64,000 nucleotides of DNA from JADKAV01 sp963818505. Its GTDB lineage: Bacteria > Actinomycetota > Actinomycetes > S36-B12 > UBA10799. A program made the translations under genes and the position numbers. Where the stretch lies: contig CAWFSJ010000001.1 of assembly GCA_963818505.1 (NCBI GenBank), positions 186,001-250,000 on the forward strand, given 5' to 3'. Shown one piece after another: positions 8,343-16,813 of this stretch. Position 1 is the stretch's first letter. Every line of letters starts with the position of its first letter. The notes beneath the pieces were generated by a model that ran no database searches, was not told the DNA's origin, and worked only from the letters and a program-made list of their open reading frames with translations.

Positions 8343-9401
8343 ATGAAGCGAGTGGTGGGACTCATCCTGCTGGCGCTCGGTGTGATGTTGCTGGTGCTAG
8401 CTCCTTTGCTGAAGTTCTATGTTTTGCCCAGCGCAGCAAAAACCCCGACCGACCAGTACACCGAATCGACAGCTGACGTGACTTTCCGTCAGTTGCTTGT
8501 GCCGGCGAAGGTGGCTGCCGGTGACCCGGATCCGTATGACAGGGATGTTGCCGCGACCCAGTCCATCTTCGTACGCGGAGACGTCCCGGCGGCCGAGCAG
8601 CCAGAAGCGAAGTCCGAGGATCTTGCGGTTTTCGACTACTTCATGCGCGTGAACAACAACGACACCGGTGAACTGATCACCGCGTCCACTGCCCGATACC
8701 CGTTCGACCGGGTCTCTTCCGAACTGGCCAATTGCTGTGGGGCCAGCGTCGATGACGAGCCAGTCGACATGACCGGAAGCATCTTGCCGATCAAGTGGGC
8801 CTTCGATCTGCAGCAGACCGACTACCAGGTCTTCAACTCCTCGATCAAGGGGCCGACCACTTGGTCGTTCCAGGGCGAGGAGAACGTGTTCGGGATCAAC
8901 ACGTACGTGTACACCAACGAAGTCACCCCGACCATGGTCGGCACCCTTGAGGTCCCGACCGCAGCCATCCCCGGCGAGAAGAAGAACGCCGAGGGCAACA
9001 CGGTCCTTGACGAGATGTACTCCTCGAAGAGCACCTACTGGATGGATCCGGTCACCGGCCAGATCGTCAAGGGTGAGTCCAGCGAGTTCACGACTTACGA
9101 CTCCGATGGAGAGCAGAAACTCGTCAAGGCCGACTACACCGGTGTCAGCGGCGATCAGGAGAGCGCTGACGACATCGCCGCGTTGGCAGGTCTGGTCACT
9201 TTGATCGGAACCACTCTTCCGCTCGTGTTCGGTGTCCTGGGGATCGTGTTGATCGTCATCGGCCTGCTTCTGCTGCGAGGCGGAAAGAAGGAGACCGATT
9301 CCACAGGTCGCGACGAAGATCTCGTCCCGGCCGGAGGCGGATCGTCAACCGACACCGCGACCCAGGTGTTGAACGACACCAAGAAGCCCGACACCACTTG
9401 A
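8343..9401 (+). CDS. DUF3068 (PorA-family) membrane-anchored protein
   Basis: 352 residues. The ATG is preceded by GGAGG (8334-8338). A transmembrane helix at residues 4-25 and a second near residues 280-305 bracket an extracytoplasmic domain of about 250 residues; a short polar cytoplasmic tail follows. The N-terminus with FYVLPSAAKTPTDQY and the two-helix layout fit the actinobacterial DUF3068 family, which NCBI labels porin PorA family. Evidence that family members form pores is limited, so the name should not be taken as function. A possible -10 (TAGCGT, 8301-8306) lies upstream and a strong terminator follows at 9422, so the gene is probably monocistronic. Confidence 0.75.
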   Translation: MKRVVGLILLALGVMLLVLAPLLKFYVLPSAAKTPTDQYTESTADVTFRQLLVPAKVAAGDPDPYDRDVAATQSIFVRGDVPAAEQPEAKSEDLAVFDYFMRVNNNDTGELITASTARYPFDRVSSELANCCGASVDDEPVDMTGSILPIKWAFDLQQTDYQVFNSSIKGPTTWSFQGEENVFGINTYVYTNEVTPTMVGTLEVPTAAIPGEKKNAEGNTVLDEMYSSKSTYWMDPVTGQIVKGESSEFTTYDSDGEQKLVKADYTGVSGDQESADDIAALAGLVTLIGTTLPLVFGVLGIVLIVIGLLLLRGGKKETDSTGRDEDLVPAGGGSSTDTATQVLNDTKKPDTT

Positions 9402-9421
9402 TCTGGTAGCCATCAGCAGCA

Positions 9422-9453
9422 GGGGCGGTCCCACCGATGGGTGGGGCCGCCCC
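9422..9453 (+). terminator. Strong hairpin terminator after the DUF3068 gene
   Basis: A 14-bp stem (GGGGCGGTCCCACC with GGTGGGGCCGCCCC, one G-T pair) closes a GATG tetraloop. There is only a short T pair after it and no long T tract, as usual for GC-rich actinobacteria. It separates the DUF3068 gene from rpsA. Confidence 0.85.
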
Positions 9454-9498
9454 TTCGCTATGCTTGATGAGGGCGTTTGCCCTGACAGCGTCGTGCCG

Positions 9499-9522
9499 TG
9501 AAACCCGGACCTAGGGGTTTCA
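9499..9522 (+). promoter_or_regulatory. Perfect inverted repeat upstream of rpsA
   Basis: TGAAACCC (9499-9506) and GGGTTTCA (9515-9522) form an 8-bp perfect stem around GGACCTAG, about 50 bases before the rpsA start. It could be an operator or, if transcription starts upstream, a leader hairpin used for S1 autoregulation. The role is not determinable from sequence. Confidence 0.45.
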
Positions 9523-9574
9523 TGCAGCGGTTCGGCGCCGAGACACCTACTAACAGACCGGCTATCACCACTTC

Positions 9575-11047
9575 ATGACTGACAACCCCGACCTCACCGC
9601 AGTACCCACTTCCTCTTCGGCCCGTCAAGTGGCCGTCAACGACATCGGCGACACCGAGGCCCTTCTGGCCGCCATCGACGAGACGATCAAGGACTTCAAC
9701 GATGGTGACATCGTCGAGGGCGTCATCGTCAAGGTCGACCGCGACGAGGTCCTCTTGGACATTGGCTACAAGACCGAAGGTGTCATCCCGGCTCGTGAGC
9801 TGAGCATCAAGCACGATGTCGACCCGTCCCAGGTCGTGGAGGTCGGTGACCGCGTCGAGGCTCTCGTCCTTCAGAAGGAGGACAAGGACGGCCGTCTGAT
9901 GCTGTCCAAGAAGCGTGCCCAGTACGAGCGCGCATGGGGTGACATCGAGAAGGTGAAGGAAGCCGACGGTGTTGTGACCGGAACCGTGATCGAGGTCGTC
10001 AAGGGTGGCCTGATCGTGGATATCGGTCTGCGCGGCTTCCTGCCCGCATCGCTGGTGGACATGCGTCGGGTGCGCGACCTGCAGCCGTTCGTCGGACAGG
10101 AACTTGAGGCCAAGATCATCGAACTGGACAAGAACCGCAACAACGTGGTGCTGTCCCGTCGCGCATTCCTCGAGCAGACCCAGTCGGTCGTACGCACTGG
10201 TTTCCTGAACCAGTTGCAGAAGGGCCAGGTGCGCACCGGTGTGGTGTCCAGCATCGTCAACTTCGGCGCCTTCGTCGATCTCGGCGGCGTGGACGGTCTC
10301 GTGCACGTCTCCGAACTGAGCTGGAAGCACATCGACCACCCGCAAGAGGTTGTCGAGGTCGGCCAGGAGGTCACCGTCGAGGTTCTCGACGTGGACATGG
10401 ACCGGGAGCGGGTCTCGCTGTCGCTCAAGGCGACGCAGGAGGACCCGTGGCAGCACTTCGCACGCACCCACGCCATCGGCCAGGTCGTGCCCGGCCGGGT
10501 CACCAAGTTGGTGCCGTTCGGCGCGTTCGTCCGTGTGGCCGAGGGCATCGAGGGCTTGGTGCACATCTCCGAGCTGGCTGAGCGCCACGTGGAGATCCCC
10601 GAGCAGATCGTCCAGGTCGGCGACGAGATCTTCGTGAAGGTCATCGACATCGACCTCGAGCGCCGGCGCATCAGCCTTTCGCTGAAGCAGGCGAACGAGG
10701 ACGCTGGTGCGGAGACCACCGACGAGTTCGACCCCTACCTGTACGGCATGCCCGCCTCGTACGACGAGAACGGCGCGTACATCGGCCCCGAGGGCTTCGA
10801 CCCCGTCAGCGGTGAGTGGAAGGTCGGCTTCGAGGACCAGCGCACCGAGTGGGAGCAGCAGTACCAAGAGGCCTACGCACGCTGGCAGCAGCACAAGGAG
10901 CAGATCTCGGAGGCCAAGAAGGCCGACGAGGAGGCCGAGGCCGGTGGCGACTACACCGCCGCACCAGTCGAGCCGTCGGGTTCCTTGGACGAGGACGCGA
11001 ATGAGGCCCTTGCGGCGCTACGGGAGAAGCTGCAGAGCGAGAGCTGA
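9575..11047 (+). CDS. rpsA: 30S ribosomal protein S1
   Basis: 490 residues. Four S1 RNA-binding (OB-fold) repeats occupy roughly residues 40-105, 125-190, 210-280 and 295-365, for example GDIVEGVIVKVDRDEVLLDIGYKTEG and GQVRTGVVSSIVNFGAFVDL. Four repeats plus an acidic, Glu/Ala-rich C-terminal tail is the actinobacterial form; the E. coli protein has six repeats. It helps the 30S subunit recruit mRNA. There is no clear Shine-Dalgarno sequence before the ATG; a TATCAC element six bases upstream could make it leaderless. The gene is flanked by terminators on both sides. Confidence 0.97.
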   Translation: MTDNPDLTAVPTSSSARQVAVNDIGDTEALLAAIDETIKDFNDGDIVEGVIVKVDRDEVLLDIGYKTEGVIPARELSIKHDVDPSQVVEVGDRVEALVLQKEDKDGRLMLSKKRAQYERAWGDIEKVKEADGVVTGTVIEVVKGGLIVDIGLRGFLPASLVDMRRVRDLQPFVGQELEAKIIELDKNRNNVVLSRRAFLEQTQSVVRTGFLNQLQKGQVRTGVVSSIVNFGAFVDLGGVDGLVHVSELSWKHIDHPQEVVEVGQEVTVEVLDVDMDRERVSLSLKATQEDPWQHFARTHAIGQVVPGRVTKLVPFGAFVRVAEGIEGLVHISELAERHVEIPEQIVQVGDEIFVKVIDIDLERRRISLSLKQANEDAGAETTDEFDPYLYGMPASYDENGAYIGPEGFDPVSGEWKVGFEDQRTEWEQQYQEAYARWQQHKEQISEAKKADEEAEAGGDYTAAPVEPSGSLDEDANEALAALREKLQSES

Positions 11048-11056
11048 GCGACTTAC

Positions 11057-11102
11057 CCGAAGGGTGTAGTTGAGTCCACGCGGACTTGGCTACACCCTTC
11101 GG
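11057..11102 (+). terminator. Hairpin terminator after rpsA
   Basis: CCGAAGGGTGTAG (11057-11069) pairs perfectly with CTACACCCTTCGG (11090-11102), a 13-bp stem. The 20-base loop itself contains AGTCC/GGACT, which can extend the structure. It starts nine bases after the rpsA stop. Confidence 0.85.
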
Positions 11103-11175
11103 CCATTCCTGAAGCGCTCGACGGTCGCGGTGCCGGTCGCAACGCCGGCGCTGCGTTTGTGCCAGAGTTGCTGCG

Positions 11176-13083
11176 ATGAGCGCAGTTGACCAGCACAGTT
11201 CGCAGCACAGAACTGTGGGTGTGAAGGGCCCCGGCCGGATCGCCGGACTCGATGGTCTTCGTGCGGTTGCCGTGGTTGCGGTGATGCTTTTCCACACCGC
11301 GGCGACGCCGTTGCAGGGCGGGTTCCTTGGGGTCGATGTGTTCTTCGTCCTCAGCGGATTCCTGATCGCAGGAATACTGCTGGAGGAACGGCAGCGAACG
11401 GGAGGGATAGCCCTCGGGGCGTTCTGGTTGCGCCGTGCTCGGCGATTGGCCCCGGCGTTGCTATTGCTGCTCGTGGCTGTAGGTGTGGCTCGTCTGGCGG
11501 TGCCCCACCCCGATCCGGCTGATGGACGTGCCCAGATCCTCGCCGCGCTTACCTACACGACGAACTGGTTCCAGATCGCCTCCGGCAGCGACTACTTCAG
11601 TCAATTCGGCCAGAGCCAACCGCTTATGCACACGTGGTCCTTGGCGATCGAAGAACAGTTCTATCTGTTCTTCGCCGTGCTGATGGCGGTCTTACTCAGG
11701 CGTGTCAGTACGCGGACGACAATGACGGTGTTCGTAGGTCTGATTGTTGTCTCCGCGGCCTGGATGTCCGCACTGTCGCAAGCAAACCCGGTGTGGGCTT
11801 ACTACGCGACCACGACACGTGTACAGGCCCTGCTGGTCGGTGCTGTGCTCGCTGTGCTCGTGAGACGTTCCGGGCGTAGGCAGGTCAGCGGCGGTCGTGC
11901 GTTCTCTCTCGCCGGCTGGGTCGGTGGCGCAGTTCTGGCAGCATGCTTCATCAGCCCCCTGTCCAACGAGATGATGTTTCGCGGGGGATTCTTGCTGGTC
12001 GCCGTGGCGTCGGCGATGGTGATCCTCGGCATCCTCCAGGGCGGGACCTTGGCCTCTCTTCTTTCGTGGCGCCCGCTTGTCGCCCTGGGAACGATCTCAT
12101 ACGGCGTCTACCTGTGGCACTGGCCCGTGTTCCTGCTACTGGGCGCAGACGACTCCGGTGGGCCCGGTTGGATGAAACAGGTGTGGGCCTTCGTCCTGAC
12201 CGTCGTGGTGGCCGCGGCGTCGTACTTCTGCCTGGAAGGACCAGTCCGGCAGGGTAGGTTCGTGGCTCTTCCTCCCGCGAGGCAATGGGCTGTTTATGGC
12301 ATCGCGTCAGCAGGGGTAGCTCTTCTGGCGCTGCTTCCGGCCCGCACACCTGAAGGACCAGAGCAGATCGTTTGGCCCCAGGCATCTGAGGTACCCGCGC
12401 GCGTCCTCATTGGTGGGGATTCAGCGATGTTCGCCCTGAACAAGTACTTCCCGCGCGATCTGTATCCGGACACGTTGGCGGATGGGCCTGTGTCACTGGG
12501 GTGCGGATTCATGGAGATCCCGTTCTCGCGCAAGGGCGGGGTAGAGCTCACGGAGAAGTGCCGAGGCTGGCAGGACGCTTGGCGGCAGAAGGTCAACGAA
12601 GTTGACCCGCAGGTCTCATTCATCGGCAGCACTGTCTGGGACTCGTTCGACCGTCTCGTGGGCGACGTGATCTACGCGCCGGGTACACCGGGATTCGACC
12701 AACCGTACATTGCCGCATACAGGCAGGCCATCGCGTTGGCTGGGCGGAACGGCCAAATTCCTGTCTACGTTGCAGGTCAGCCGTGTATGGCCAATTCCGT
12801 GGACCCGATGTTGAATGAACCGCTGAGAGCGCGCAAATTGGACGAACTGACCCGTGCTGCGGTCGCTGGGATGCCGAATGCCTATTACTTCGAGACCCGG
12901 TCCTTCACGTGCGCATCGGACGGGACCGCCTTAGGCGTTGCTGAGCGACGGCGTCTGCGTGATGACGGAGTGCACTGGAACCAGTACGGAGCACAGGTCT
13001 TCTGGTCGCTCGCTTTGTCTGAGATGGTTCGGGACCAGCGCGCCACACCGTCCGTGCCACCGACCCCTGAGCCCAGTAAGTAG
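11176..13083 (+). CDS. Acyltransferase-3/SGNH fusion (OafA-like O-acyltransferase)
   Basis: 635 residues. The N-terminal half (about 20-380) is an acyltransferase-3 membrane domain with RIAGLDGLRAVAVVAVMLFH, the GGFLGVDVFFVLSGFLIAG hallmark and HTWSLAIEEQFYLFF. The C-terminal half is an extracytoplasmic SGNH domain: block I is IGGDSAMF (Ser nucleophile) and the last block is DDGVHWNQYG (Asp/His). In characterised fusions the membrane domain delivers the acyl group across the membrane and SGNH completes transfer to a glycan. It follows rpsA's terminator and lies next to GT-C-like genes. The sequence does not show which sugar is acylated. Confidence 0.88.
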   Translation: MSAVDQHSSQHRTVGVKGPGRIAGLDGLRAVAVVAVMLFHTAATPLQGGFLGVDVFFVLSGFLIAGILLEERQRTGGIALGAFWLRRARRLAPALLLLLVAVGVARLAVPHPDPADGRAQILAALTYTTNWFQIASGSDYFSQFGQSQPLMHTWSLAIEEQFYLFFAVLMAVLLRRVSTRTTMTVFVGLIVVSAAWMSALSQANPVWAYYATTTRVQALLVGAVLAVLVRRSGRRQVSGGRAFSLAGWVGGAVLAACFISPLSNEMMFRGGFLLVAVASAMVILGILQGGTLASLLSWRPLVALGTISYGVYLWHWPVFLLLGADDSGGPGWMKQVWAFVLTVVVAAASYFCLEGPVRQGRFVALPPARQWAVYGIASAGVALLALLPARTPEGPEQIVWPQASEVPARVLIGGDSAMFALNKYFPRDLYPDTLADGPVSLGCGFMEIPFSRKGGVELTEKCRGWQDAWRQKVNEVDPQVSFIGSTVWDSFDRLVGDVIYAPGTPGFDQPYIAAYRQAIALAGRNGQIPVYVAGQPCMANSVDPMLNEPLRARKLDELTRAAVAGMPNAYYFETRSFTCASDGTALGVAERRRLRDDGVHWNQYGAQVFWSLALSEMVRDQRATPSVPPTPEPSK

Positions 13084-13086
13084 TCT
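13081..13086 (+). promoter_or_regulatory. Leaderless-type -10 element (TAGTCT) overlapping an upstream stop codon
   Basis: TAGTCT is six bases before the GTG at 13093. Its TAG is also the stop codon of the SGNH acyltransferase gene, so the two genes are packed without a conventional intergenic region. There is no Shine-Dalgarno sequence for the downstream gene. Confidence 0.55.
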
Positions 13087-13092
13087 GAGCAG

Positions 13093-14895
13093 GTGGTTCT
13101 GACCTCCCAGATATCGCAGGCAGCCGACGCCCGCAGGTTGCCACCTGTGCGGACGGTGCTTTGGGTTGCGATCGTGGTCTCCTCGGCGATCAGGATCTGG
13201 GCGATCAGCGGCAGCTTCTTCTGGCAAGACGACTACGTACACATGTGGAGTGCGTGGAATCAGCCGGCCTCGACATTCCTTCTGCAAGAGTGGAACGGCC
13301 ACTTCGAGCCCGCGTCGTGGGTCTTCTACTGGGTGTCAACACGAGCATTCCCGCAGCAGTGGTGGCCCGCAGTCGTGCTGCTTTCGGCGTTGGCCGTGGG
13401 CCTAACGCTGGCGTGGTGGTGGCTTGTGCGCACCTTGGCAGGCTCCAATTGGTACACGGTGGCCGTGACCGTCGTGTTTGCCTTCTGGCCCGGACTGTTG
13501 GTTCCGCAGGTGTGGCTGGCCACGGGCTTAGAGATGATGGCGCTGCTGTTCGCCATACTCACGGTGGCCGCGGCCGTTCACGAGAGGGGCCGCGTCCGGG
13601 CTCTCGCGTTCGTCTTCCTGCCATTGGGCTGCATGTTCAACGAGCGTGCCCTGTATGCGGTTCCTCTGTTACTTCTCACCCTGATCATCTTCGCGAAGGG
13701 TGACGGTCTGCGCGCGCGCGTTGCGCAACGTTGGTCCAGTCACAAGAAAGTGATCGTGGGCCTCATCCTGGAGGCCGTGGCTGTCGTCTGGGTGCTCTCA
13801 GCACTGATCGGGGACACCGCCAACGACGGTCGGCTGACAGCCAAGGGCTATCTTGAGGGGCTCTGGCTCGGAGGGCCCCAGGGAGTCCTGAAGTCCCTGC
13901 TGGGTCTGGAGTTGTTCTGGCCCGACCAGAGGGTCACCACTCCACCCGGACCGGCGATGTGGGCTCAGGTGGCCACCCTGGCCGTCACGCTGACGCTCAT
14001 CGTGCTCGCCTGGCGCTCCGACAGGCGACAACTGCTGATCTGCGCCGCCTCTGTCTTCGTCATGTTCGCCCTTGAGGTCCTGCTTGTGGCGGCACTGCGC
14101 ACCGACTTCATGGGCATTGCCCTGATCCGGGATCCGCGCTACACGTTCGCCACAGGCATTTTGATTCTGCTCAGCGTGTTGTCCTTCCCAGATCGGCATC
14201 CGCCGACCGGGAAAGGCCGCCGGGGCACCAAGTTGTGGATCGCGTTCGCTGCGATCATCGCGACTACGGGTTCAGTGAGCATGTTACGGATCGCGAACAT
14301 AGTGGACGGTGAGAGCTCACGGGTCTGGTTGGAGACGGCCCGTGAGGCATTCGTGCAATCAGGCGCTCCGCTGGTGTCCACGCCGAGCCCTCCTGCGATG
14401 TTGGCAGGGTTCTTCATCGGGGAGACGCCGCAGGGATACCCGCAGGACCTGGGCACGACCCGCACACTGCTCGCTGTCGGTCCTGAACAACCGGACTTCG
14501 CAAGCACAGCGGTGCTACCCGTCGCCGCCGGTCTGACAGGTGCCCCGACCGCCGTGGATATCTTCCCGGTCACCTCGAGTACCGCGCCCGGGTTCGGCGG
14601 CAACTGCTCGGTGACTCTGTCCACTGAGGATTGGACCGATGTTCCCATGGCGCCGGCCACCCTCTCGAACCCGGCGGTCGTCATCGACTACCTCGCAGCC
14701 TCGGAAACGAACGTGTTGGTGGACGTCGACGGGTGGCGCACTTCTGTCAGGGTGCCGCCCGGCTTCCAGTCGATGTGGTTCTTCCCGCCTGCGGGGCCCT
14801 TCGACGGGCTGCGGCTGAAACTCGCTGAGCCATCGGGCCGCTTCTGCGTGGGGGCGGCGAAGGCAGGTTCTCCGCAAGCCGTGAGTGGACCGTGA
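13093..14895 (+). CDS. GT-C-like polytopic membrane protein with a two-cysteine C-terminal domain (paralogue 1)
   Basis: 600 residues, GTG start. About ten transmembrane helices occupy residues 20-410. Just after the first helix is FFWQDDYVHMW, an acidic pair in the position of the catalytic loop of GT-C glycosyltransferases. The last 180 or so residues are extracytoplasmic and beta-rich, with Cys residues in GGNCS and RFCVGAAKAG, 80 positions apart. The proteins at 15010 and 18577 share this layout. GT-C enzymes use polyprenyl-phosphate sugars, which would fit the surrounding envelope genes. I do not recognise a named family, so glycosyltransferase activity is inference. Confidence 0.72.
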   Translation: MVLTSQISQAADARRLPPVRTVLWVAIVVSSAIRIWAISGSFFWQDDYVHMWSAWNQPASTFLLQEWNGHFEPASWVFYWVSTRAFPQQWWPAVVLLSALAVGLTLAWWWLVRTLAGSNWYTVAVTVVFAFWPGLLVPQVWLATGLEMMALLFAILTVAAAVHERGRVRALAFVFLPLGCMFNERALYAVPLLLLTLIIFAKGDGLRARVAQRWSSHKKVIVGLILEAVAVVWVLSALIGDTANDGRLTAKGYLEGLWLGGPQGVLKSLLGLELFWPDQRVTTPPGPAMWAQVATLAVTLTLIVLAWRSDRRQLLICAASVFVMFALEVLLVAALRTDFMGIALIRDPRYTFATGILILLSVLSFPDRHPPTGKGRRGTKLWIAFAAIIATTGSVSMLRIANIVDGESSRVWLETAREAFVQSGAPLVSTPSPPAMLAGFFIGETPQGYPQDLGTTRTLLAVGPEQPDFASTAVLPVAAGLTGAPTAVDIFPVTSSTAPGFGGNCSVTLSTEDWTDVPMAPATLSNPAVVIDYLAASETNVLVDVDGWRTSVRVPPGFQSMWFFPPAGPFDGLRLKLAEPSGRFCVGAAKAGSPQAVSGP

Positions 14896-14927
14896 CCGAT
14901 CGCACAGGGGGCGTTCGCTACGCGGGG

Positions 14928-14959
14928 GAGGGATAGTCATGCGCTATCAGCCATCCCTC
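14928..14959 (+). terminator. Hairpin between two GT-C-like genes
   Basis: GAGGGAT (14928-14934) pairs with ATCCCTC (14953-14959). An inner GATAG/CTATC pairing is also possible and shares bases with the outer stem. It may end transcription of the 13093 gene or act in the leader of the 15010 gene. Confidence 0.4.
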
Positions 14960-15009
14960 AGCGGGCCAAGCGTCTTTCCAGGCACCAGGCGGCGCGAGGC
15001 CCGCCGATC

Positions 15010-16668
15010 ATGAGGCGCTGGTTGCTGCTGTCGGTGGTACTTGCTTCGACTGTGCGGCTACTGATCGCTCTGCCCGGCTGGTACGCCGCCGACGATTTGG
15101 TGTTCAAACTGCAAGCGTGGACTCTGCCGTTCTGGCAATCCGTGCGGATGCCGCACTTCGGCAATCTCATGCCCGGTGGACTCGCGGTGGACTGGGTCCG
15201 CATCAGGATCGCACCCGGTTATGAGTCGGCCGCTGTGCTGTCGGTGGTGGCACTGGCCGTTGCTGCTGTTCTGGTCGGGGTGCTTCTGCGCGACCTCGGC
15301 CTGCCCGTGCGCGGACAGATCGCCGGCGTTGCCTTCTTCTTGATCACTCCGTTGACCGCTGAGGCGACGCTGTGGTGGTCGGCAGCCATGAACTTCGTGT
15401 TGTTCCTGCCTTTCGTACTAGTGGCGTTGATCGCCATGGTGCGATACTCGCGCTCCGGCGCGGCGGCTCCGATCGTGGTGATGGCGCTGTCGCAGGTGAC
15501 AGCCCTGGCCTTCTTCCAGAAGGCGATGCTGATGCCGCTATGGCTGGCGGCCATCGCGTTGCTGGAACGCGGAGGAGTCCATCGGGTACGTCGCCTGCTG
15601 CTCGTGAGCGCAGGGATCTCCACTGTGTACGCCGTCGTCTATCTCGTTGCGGTGCCCAGCGAATCGTTGAGGTCGCCTGGCGTTCCGCGCATCGACCGAA
15701 TGGTGCAGGTGTTCGTATCGATGCTAGGCAAGCAAGTGCTCCCAGCACTCGCCGGTGGTCCGTGGAATTTCGTCACAGGAGCCGGTCCATCGGCTGTGAG
15801 AATGTCGATTCTCGCCACGCTGCTCGGCTTGATCGTGATGGCACTTGTTCTGTACGTGCTCCCCAAGGGACGCCGGTGGCGTGTGGTGGCGATGGTCCTT
15901 CTCTGGACAGCCGCCGATCTTGCCCTTCTGGCGCTTGGGCGCGGCTCCGATCCCGATCGCATCGTGCATGCCAGTGATTGGACGCGCTACGTGGCCGATG
16001 TCAGTGTGCCCCTGTCGGTTGCGATCGGTATGGCGGCCTCGGTTGTGGCGCTGAGATGGGTGATCATGTCGGGCGCGGCGCTGGTGGTGTCGGCGGTCGT
16101 CGGGTGGGCGCAGGTGGGGCAGATCTGGTGGGCCAACCCGGGTCGGGCATGGACGAACACGGCAATCGATTCGGTGGGTGGACGCACACAGGCCCTGCTC
16201 AGTCAGTCTGTGCCAGAGCCGGTGGCTCCTCCAGCCTGGGGCCCAGCGGCTGCGGGCCAAGGCTACCTGGCCGCTCTGGTCCCCGATGATGCATGGCGTC
16301 AGCAGGCGCCTCAGCCGTACGGACTGACCACGAGCGGTGGACTGGGAAATGCTTTGGGGGGGCAGGTGGCGCGCACTACTGGTGCCGTCTGCGCCGATGC
16401 ATCGGCCACCGTCCCGCTGACGTCCCGCGTGCCCGACGGGACATGGATCGCCCGCCTTGATGTGACGGGTTCTGGTGTCCTGAGCGTACGGCTCTCCGAG
16501 TGGTTCTCTGAACCTGTCGAGATCCAGCTCACTCGACGGCCCACTTCGGTGTTCGTATCGTTTCGTGGCGCCGGCGACTCCTTGTATGTCGCAGGTGCAG
16601 GCGCTTGGTGCATCGAGACGGCGGAGGTCGGTCTTGTGGTGGACGGATCAGTTGGACAAAGCAAGTGA
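15010..16668 (+). CDS. GT-C-like polytopic membrane protein with a two-cysteine C-terminal domain (paralogue 2)
   Basis: 552 residues. The ATG at 15010 is the first start that keeps the N-terminal helix intact; no good Shine-Dalgarno or -10 element was found. After helix 1 comes WYAADDLVFKLQAW, matching the acidic pair of the paralogue at 13093. Around ten helices follow, to about residue 370. A C-terminal beta-rich domain carries Cys in GAVCADAS and AWCIETAEVG, 73 positions apart. It probably works outside the membrane on polyprenyl-linked sugars, by analogy with GT-C folds. No annotated family is recognised. Confidence 0.7.
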   Translation: MRRWLLLSVVLASTVRLLIALPGWYAADDLVFKLQAWTLPFWQSVRMPHFGNLMPGGLAVDWVRIRIAPGYESAAVLSVVALAVAAVLVGVLLRDLGLPVRGQIAGVAFFLITPLTAEATLWWSAAMNFVLFLPFVLVALIAMVRYSRSGAAAPIVVMALSQVTALAFFQKAMLMPLWLAAIALLERGGVHRVRRLLLVSAGISTVYAVVYLVAVPSESLRSPGVPRIDRMVQVFVSMLGKQVLPALAGGPWNFVTGAGPSAVRMSILATLLGLIVMALVLYVLPKGRRWRVVAMVLLWTAADLALLALGRGSDPDRIVHASDWTRYVADVSVPLSVAIGMAASVVALRWVIMSGAALVVSAVVGWAQVGQIWWANPGRAWTNTAIDSVGGRTQALLSQSVPEPVAPPAWGPAAAGQGYLAALVPDDAWRQQAPQPYGLTTSGGLGNALGGQVARTTGAVCADASATVPLTSRVPDGTWIARLDVTGSGVLSVRLSEWFSEPVEIQLTRRPTSVFVSFRGAGDSLYVAGAGAWCIETAEVGLVVDGSVGQSK

Positions 16669-16684
16669 GCGCCAGAAGTTGATT

Positions 16685-16700
16685 ACCTGAGCGATCAGGT
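16685..16700 (+). terminator. Small hairpin between convergent GT-C-like genes
   Basis: ACCTGA (16685-16690) and TCAGGT (16695-16700) form a 6-bp stem with a GCGA tetraloop, followed by CTTCCTC. It lies in the 145-base gap between two convergent genes. I see nothing else in that gap. Confidence 0.4.
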
Positions 16701-16813
16701 CTTCCTCTCGGGTGTAACGACTTCGCGGGCGATGACGTCTTGTCCGCGCCGGCCCCTCCAAGCAGCCCGATGCGCAGCAACACACAAACCGACTGCCTGC
16801 GTTGACCAGGCAC

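Noticed and set aside
9458..10894. 478-codon open frame antisense to rpsA
   Set aside because: It lies wholly opposite the S1 gene in a high-GC genome, shows a Leu/Val/Asp-rich shadow composition and has no recognisable motif.
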